Notes under the pieces: generated by a model
Seen by the model: the letters and a program-made list of their open reading frames with translations, nothing else
What the model was told of the DNA's origin: nothing
Databases searched by the model: none
Origin: Theropithecus gelada
Taxonomy: Eukaryota; Chordata; Mammalia; Primates; Cercopithecidae
DNA length: 64,000 bases
Reading direction: 5' to 3'
NCBI RefSeq assembly: GCF_003255815.1
Contig: NC_037672.1
Span: 109,384,392 to 109,448,391, forward strand
Shown: positions 58,688-64,000 of the stretch, piece after piece
Numbering within the stretch: position 1 is the first letter of the stretch
Layout of the letters: each line of letters starts with the position of its first letter
Program-made: the position numbers and the translations under genes

Positions 58688-58723
<36 letters not shown>
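58688..58723. repeat. (CA)18 microsatellite
   Basis: Thirty-six bases of uninterrupted CA after GTGTAAT, followed by AAAAAG. Pure CA of this length is usually length-variable in populations. Confidence 0.97.
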
Positions 58724-58728
<5 letters not shown>

Positions 58729-58769
58729 ATAGACTTTAATTCTGCCTCCTTTCAAAAAGTAAGAGTTCT

Positions 58770-58825
58770 GTTTTTTGTGTTTTTAATTTTAAGTTCTGGG
58801 GTACATGTACAGGTGGTGCAGGTAA
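58770..58825 (-). mobile_element. minimal L1 3' end, antisense
   Basis: TTTTTAATTTTAAGTTCTGG and GGTACATGTACAGGTGGTGC match the reverse complement of the L1 3' UTR, ending after about 55 bases. A severely 5'-truncated insertion. Confidence 0.7.
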
Positions 58826-59177
58826 AGCGTGAGATTTTAAGGCACTGAAAAAAATCTATGAAACTCTGGAAAAACTTGATGTAATGTAATTTTTATTTTG
58901 TAAAAACATAAATTTTCATATAATCCCAAATTACCAGAGAGGTTGCTTCTTAAATTTCAATTTCATGGTGCAATACTTTTTTTTTTTTAAGATAACTTCC
59001 TATATCAATACAGAATGCATTTGGCTGCAAGTACCCAACCAATGTGCTGCAAATAGATTATGGGTGTGCAATGACTCTGTCACTCCCATCAACTCTTAGG
59101 TCAGCAGAGAGTCTGCAGTGTCCAGATTACCTAGGCCAATTACCTCCAGGCATGAGCAGATTTATCTAGTGCTCTTC
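58826..59177. other. unique sequence
   Basis: No recognised feature. A run of ten or more T near 58980. Confidence 0.45.
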
Positions 59178-59191
59178 AAAGGGCTGTTCCA

Positions 59192-59492
59192 GGCTGGGCA
59201 CGGTGGCTCACGTCTGTAATCCTGGCACTCTGAGAGGCCGAGGCAGGGGGATCATGAGGTCGGGAGTTCAATACCAGTCTGGACAAGATGGTGAAGCCCT
59301 GCCTCTACTAAAAAAAAAAAAAATTAGCTGGATGTGGTGGTGGGTACCTGTAATCCCAGCTACTCAGGAGGCTGAGGCAGAGAATTGCTTGAACCTGGGA
59401 GGCGAAGGTTGCAGCGAGCTCAGATCGCACCACTGCACTCCAGCCTGGGCGACAGAGTGAGACTCCATCTCAAAAACAACAACAACAACAAC
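59192..59492 (+). mobile_element. AluS-like SINE
   Basis: Full dimer from GGCTGGGCACGGTGGCTCAC to GAGTGAGACTCCATCTC, with a tail AAAAACAACAACAACAACA. The target duplication is AAAGGGCTGTTCCA at 59178-59191 and AAAGGGCTGCTCCA at 59493-59506, with one mismatch. Confidence 0.97.
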
Positions 59493-59506
59493 AAAGGGCT
59501 GCTCCA

Positions 59507-60649
59507 GCAAACTAAAGATTGATGGTGTGTTCCATGGTCCCCATGGGCAGCAAAAACCAAGAGGAGCATCCAGCCATTTGCTATTCTGTGATGGACATAT
59601 TACATACAGTCACGTATGCTATATTATCTGAACAACTACTTAATGGTCAGTAACAAAGTACACTGCACACTGCTGCCCATCATAGGTGGAAGCCCAAGGA
59701 CCTACTGGTAGCGTTCCCGTTCCAGGTGCCCACAGAGCATAGCATATATAGCTCAAGGTACACCTGCAAAGGGCTGGCTGGTATGCTGAGCAGGAGGCTG
59801 GCAAGCACACCTCAGGCTGTGGCCCCCAACCTTCACATTTGTTGGATACTTCTCTTTGATGACACTTATGTGTCCTTTAATAGTATGGAAGTGAGTAACA
59901 GGATAACTCCTGTAATTACTTATGCATTTTTACAGATTACATTTTCATTATTTTAAATATCTGATATGAAAAATTCCAATTAAATTCTACATCTGTTTAC
60001 ATTATCACAGGATATTTTGATATTACATCTGTCACAGAAAGAAAATTAAAACTTTTAAATTCTTAGATAATATTTTCAACTGTTTTAAATTTTTTAAATG
60101 GTAAAAATACATTTTAAATATTCTGCTATTTATGCAAATAATATCTCATCAGTTATTATTTCTAAGAATTTGAAGAAATCATCATTTAAAAATCTTACTA
60201 AAATTTCTCAAAGAATTATATCTAGGTATTTATTCAAATTATTTAAATTTTATGCCAATTAAATATTGATTTTCTTCTATTCTACTCTGTATTTTCTTAT
60301 TATCATCATAAATTCCCTGCAGATTATCCCAGCATGCATTTCAAACATTATAATTCTCTTGTATCGTGATTAGATAAAGAATGAGAAACACTGCCTTAAA
60401 TAAGGTCTATTTTTCCCCCATGTCAATACATTTTCAGATTGTTGCTGCATCATCAAGTCCTGTAAGTTTTCCAAAAACATGTGATAGGTCTAGCTCATCA
60501 TTAAATCCTTAATTCCTCATCTAGTGACGAGTTTGACATGTGTTAAATGAATGAAGAAATAAGTATGGACAAAGATAGTTGTCTTCTTTCAAAATAAAAC
60601 TTTAAGACTATAGCCATTTCTTTTTTTAATTATCTTTTTTTCTTCCTTC
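59507..60649. other. unassigned sequence
   Basis: Moderately GC-rich to about 59880, then AT-rich. The frame at 59726-59956 shows no domain. No repeat family recognised. Confidence 0.4.
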
Positions 60650-60678
60650 TTTGATTTTTAAAATATTTTTATTTTTCT

Positions 60679-60770
60679 ATTATACTTTAGTATAATAAAA
60701 GTACTGGCATACATGTTATACTTTAGTATACATATTACACTTTATTATAATAAAGTACTCGAATACATGT
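60679..60770. repeat. duplication in the L1 3' UTR
   Basis: ATTATACTTTAGTATAATAA at 60679 and ATTACACTTTATTATAATAA at 60734 each lead to AAGTACT and ATACATGT, with a short partial copy TATACTTTAGTATACAT between them. L1 normally has one copy here. Confidence 0.8.
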
Positions 60771-60947
60771 GCAGAACGTGCAGGTTTGTTACATAGGTGT
60801 ACACATGCCATGGTGGTTTCCTGCACTCATCAACCTGACATCTACATTAGGCATTTCTCCTAATGCTATCTCTCCCCTAGCCCCAAACTCCCTGACATGC
60901 CATGGTGTGTGATGTTCCCCTGCCCCGTGTCCATGTGTTCTCTTTGT

Positions 60948-63645
60948 TCAACTCCCACTTATAAGTGAGAACATGCTATGTTTGGTTTTCTCTTCCTGTG
61001 ATGGTTTCCAGCTTCATTCATGTCCCTGCAAAGGACATGAACTCATCCTTTTTTATGGCTGCATAGTATTCCATGGTGTATATGTGCCACATTTTCATAA
61101 TCCAGGCTTTCATTGATGAGCATTTGAGTTGGTTCCAAGTCTTTGCTATTGTGAATAGTGCTGCAATAAACATATGTGTGCATATGTCTTTATAGTAGAA
61201 TGATTTATAATCCTTTGGGTATATACCCAACAATGGGATTGCTTGGTCAAATGGTATTTCTGGTTCTAGATCCTTGAGGAATCACCACACTGTATTCTAC
61301 AATGGTTGAACTAATTTACACTCCCACCAACAGTGTAAAAGCATTCCTACTTCTCCACATCCTCTCCAGCATCTGTTGTTTCCTGACTTTTTAATGATTG
61401 CCATTCTAACTGGTGTGAGATGGTATCTCATTGTGGTTTTGATTTGCATTTCTCTAATGACCAGTGATGATGAGCTTTTTTTCATACGTTTGTTAGTTGC
61501 ATAAATGTCTTCTTTTAAGAAGTGTCATTCATATCCTTTGCCCACTTTTTGATGGGGTTGTTTTTTTCTTGTAAATTTGTTTAAGTTCCTTGTAGATTCT
61601 GGATATTAGTACTTTGTCAGATAGATAGACTGCAAAAATTTTCTCCCATTCTGTAGGTTGCCTGTTCACTCTGATGATAGTTTCTTTTCCTGTGCAGACG
61701 CTCTTTAGTTTAATTAGATCCCCTTTGTCAATTTTGGCTTTTGTTGCCATTGCTTTTGGTGTTTTAGTCATGAAGTCTTTGCCCATGCCTATGTACTGAA
61801 TGGTACTGCTTATGTTTTCTTCTAGGGTTTTTATGGCTTTAGGTCTTACATTTAAGTCTTTAATCCACCTTGAGTTAATTTTTGTATAAGATGTACAGAA
61901 GGGATCCAGTTTCACTTTTCTGCATGTGAAAAGTGGCTAGTCAGTTTTCCCAACACTATTTATTAAATAGGGAATCCTTTCCCCATTGCTTGTTTGTGTC
62001 AGACTTGTCAAAGATCAGATGGTTGTAGATGTGTGGCATTATTTCTAAGGCCTCTGTTCTGTTCCTTTGGTCTATCTATCTGTTTTGGTACCAGTACCAT
62101 GCTGTTTTGGTTACTGTAGCCTTGTAGTATAGTTTGAAGTCAGGTAGCATGATGCCTCCAGTTTTCTTCTTTTTGCCTAGGATTGTCTTCACTATATAGG
62201 CTCCTTTTTGGTTCCATAAGAAATTTAAAGTAGTTTTTTCTAATTCTGTGAAGAAAGTCAATGGTAGCTTGATGGGGATAGCATTGAATCTATAAATTAC
62301 TTTGGACAGCATGGCCATTTTCATGATATTGATTCTTCCTATCCATGAGCATGGAATGTTTTTCCATTTGTTTGTGTCATCTTTTATTTCCTTGAGCAGT
62401 GGTTTGCAGTTCTCCTTGAAGAGGTTCTTCACATCCCTTGTAAGTTGAATTCCTAGGTATTTTATTCTCTTTGTAGCAATTGTGAATGGGACTGCACTCA
62501 TGATTTGGCTCTCTGTTTGTCTATTATTGGTGTATAGGAATGCTTGTGATTTCTGCACATTGATTTTGTATCCAGAGACTTTGCTGAAGTTGCTCATCAG
62601 CTTAAGGAGATTTTGAGCTGAGACGATAGGGTTTTCTAAATACACAATCATGTCATCTGCAGACAGAGATAATTTGACTTTCTCTCTTCCTATTTGAATG
62701 CCCTTTATTTTTTTCTCTTGCCTGATTGCCTTGGCCAGAACTTCCAATAGTATGTTGAATAGGAGTGGTGAGAGAGGGCATCCTTGTCTTGTGCCGATTT
62801 TCAAAGTGAATGTTTCCAGCTTTTGCCCATTCAGTATGATATTGACTGTGGGTTTGTCATAAATAGCTCTAATTATTTTGAGATATGTTCCATCGATACC
62901 TAGTTTATTGAGAGTTTTTAGCATAAAGAGCATAAAGGAGTGTTGAATTTTATCGAAGGCCTTTTCTGCATCTATTGAGATAATCATGTGGTTTTTGTCA
63001 TTGGTTCTGTTTATGTGATGGGTTACGTTTATTGATTTGCATATGTTGAACCAGTCTTGTGTCCCAGGGATGAAGCTGACTTGATCGTAGTGGATAAGCT
63101 CTTTGATGTGCTGCTGGATTCAGTTTGCCAGTATTTTATTGAGGATTTTTACATCAATGTTCATCAGGGATATTGGCCTGAAATTTTCTTTTTTATTTTG
63201 TGTCTCTGCCAGGGTTTGGTATCAGTATGATGTTGGCCTCATAAAATGAGTTAGGGAGGGGTCCCTCTTTTTCTGTTGTTTGGAATAGTTTCAGAAGGTA
63301 TGGTACCAGTTCCTCTTTGTACCTCTGGTAGAATTTGGCTGTGAATCCAACTGACCCTGGGCTCTTTTGTTTGTTAGGCTATTAATTACTGCCTCAATTT
63401 CAGAACTTGTTATTCGTGTATTCACGGATTCGACTTCTTCCTAGTTTAGTTGGGAGGGTGTATGGGTCCAGGAATTTATCCATTTCTTCTAGGTTTTCTA
63501 GTTTATTTGCGTAGATGTGTTTATAGTATTCTCTGATAGTAGTTTTTATTTCTGTGGGATCAGTGGCGATATCCCCTTTATCATCTTTTATTGTGTCTAT
63601 TTGATTCTTCTCTCTTTTCTTCTTTATTAGTCTGGACTTTTCCTA
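60948..63645 (-). pseudogene. L1 ORF2 remnant with 303-codon RT frame
   Basis: The longest frame, 62076-62987 (303 codons), begins inside the reverse transcriptase at MIISIDAEKAFDKIQH (residues 1-16, first catalytic aspartate) and keeps TRQGCPLSPLLFN (66-78). Its catalytic box is SADDMIVYLENP (109-120), where L1 normally has F before ADD. Further C-terminal pieces (61529-61915, 61297-61485, 61018-61233) sit in other frames. The endonuclease is missing because the element is 5'-truncated, so no functional ORF2 product is possible. The copy is the best-preserved coding relic in the window. Confidence 0.93.
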
Positions 63646-64000
63646 TTTCTTTACAGATAGGAGAAACTCCCAGAATTCCTTGAGGAAATTCCTTTTTCTT
63701 CAGAGAAACACTCTGAACTTTGAATAAGAATCCACCATTACTTAGCAAAGAAGGAATTATTGATCAGCATCACAGGGCAGCAGTAGCAGGCAATGTCAGT
63801 TCTGTCCCTCCACGTTCACCTGAGCTCCTCCCACTATCTCGCTTCTCCCAAAAACTTCCTTTCCTCCTTTCCTAGGCTTACTCTTTAAAGCAACTATGTA
63901 GAAATTTTAAATTCTTCTCTTTAAAATTAAAAAACAAATTGTCATTTTTTCTTTCTTTAATACGTGAGTCTGTAAAATAGTTTCCGTATAAGTCAGCAAC
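63646..64000. other. unique sequence at the window end
   Basis: No recognised repeat or gene. Confidence 0.45.

Larger units (their letters stand above)
60650..63645 (-). mobile_element. 5'-truncated 3 kb L1P, antisense
   Basis: 3' UTR from about 60679 (TATACTTTAG, then CAGAACGTGCAGGTTTGTTA), then ORF2 read leftward from about 63645. The 5' end breaks after CTTTATTAGTCTGG. A local duplication lies in the 3' UTR. A deletion of about 20 bases relative to other L1 copies is at about 60996-61010. Confidence 0.95.

Noticed and set aside
1..64000. A bacterial-type system, CRISPR array or phage module
   Set aside because: All repeats fall into primate or mammalian TE families, microsatellites or local duplications. 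There are no regularly spaced repeats with unique spacers and no gene clusters.

Overview
This window looks like primate nuclear DNA: AT-rich, full of Alu, L1, L2, MIR, MER5 and MaLR-type LTR copies, with no long open frame outside decayed L1 ORF2. One young full-length Alu (19539-19868) has the right-arm variant GAGCTGAGATCCGGCCACTG where human AluY has GAGCCGAGATCGCGCC. I know that variant from the AluYR subfamilies of Old World monkeys, so a cercopithecid (macaque- or baboon-like) is my best guess. This rests on recall, not a search.

I find no protein-coding gene, RNA gene, CRISPR array, operon or other cellular system. The window is intergenic or deep-intronic, and I cannot tell which. 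Short frames are chance, apart from those inside L1 copies.

Layout. 1-5.6 kb: sparse MIR and L2 relics, an MLT1-like LTR, and a MER5 element split by an AluJ. 5.6-11.3 kb: old L1M blocks on both strands around a fragment of an unnamed LTR. 11.3-18 kb: an Alu monomer, an AT-rich inverted repeat, MIR/L2 pieces and mostly unique DNA. 18-21 kb: Alu fragments, the young Alu, and an antisense Alu. 22-28 kb: L2, MIR, and a 2.1 kb antisense L1P. 28-38 kb: Alu, L2 and MIR in largely unique sequence. 38.5-39.8 kb: an older antisense L1. 41-47.4 kb: three separate local tandem duplications. 49.3-50.2 kb: an Alu joined directly to an L1 3' end inside one apparent target-site duplication. 51-54 kb: AT-rich palindromes and two solo LTRs. 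55.6-55.8 kb: a GC-rich island with a CTCF-like core. 57.6-59.5 kb: Alus, an LTR and a CA microsatellite. 60.6-63.65 kb: a 3 kb antisense L1 that keeps a 303-codon reverse-transcriptase frame.

The points most worth a second look are the Alu-L1 chimera, the GC island with its CTCF-like site, the three tandem duplications between 41.5 and 47.4 kb, and the 11.6/14.4 kb repeat pair with its flanking hairpin. Repeat family names come from recalled consensus sequences, so subfamily names and edges (about 10-40 bases) are approximate.
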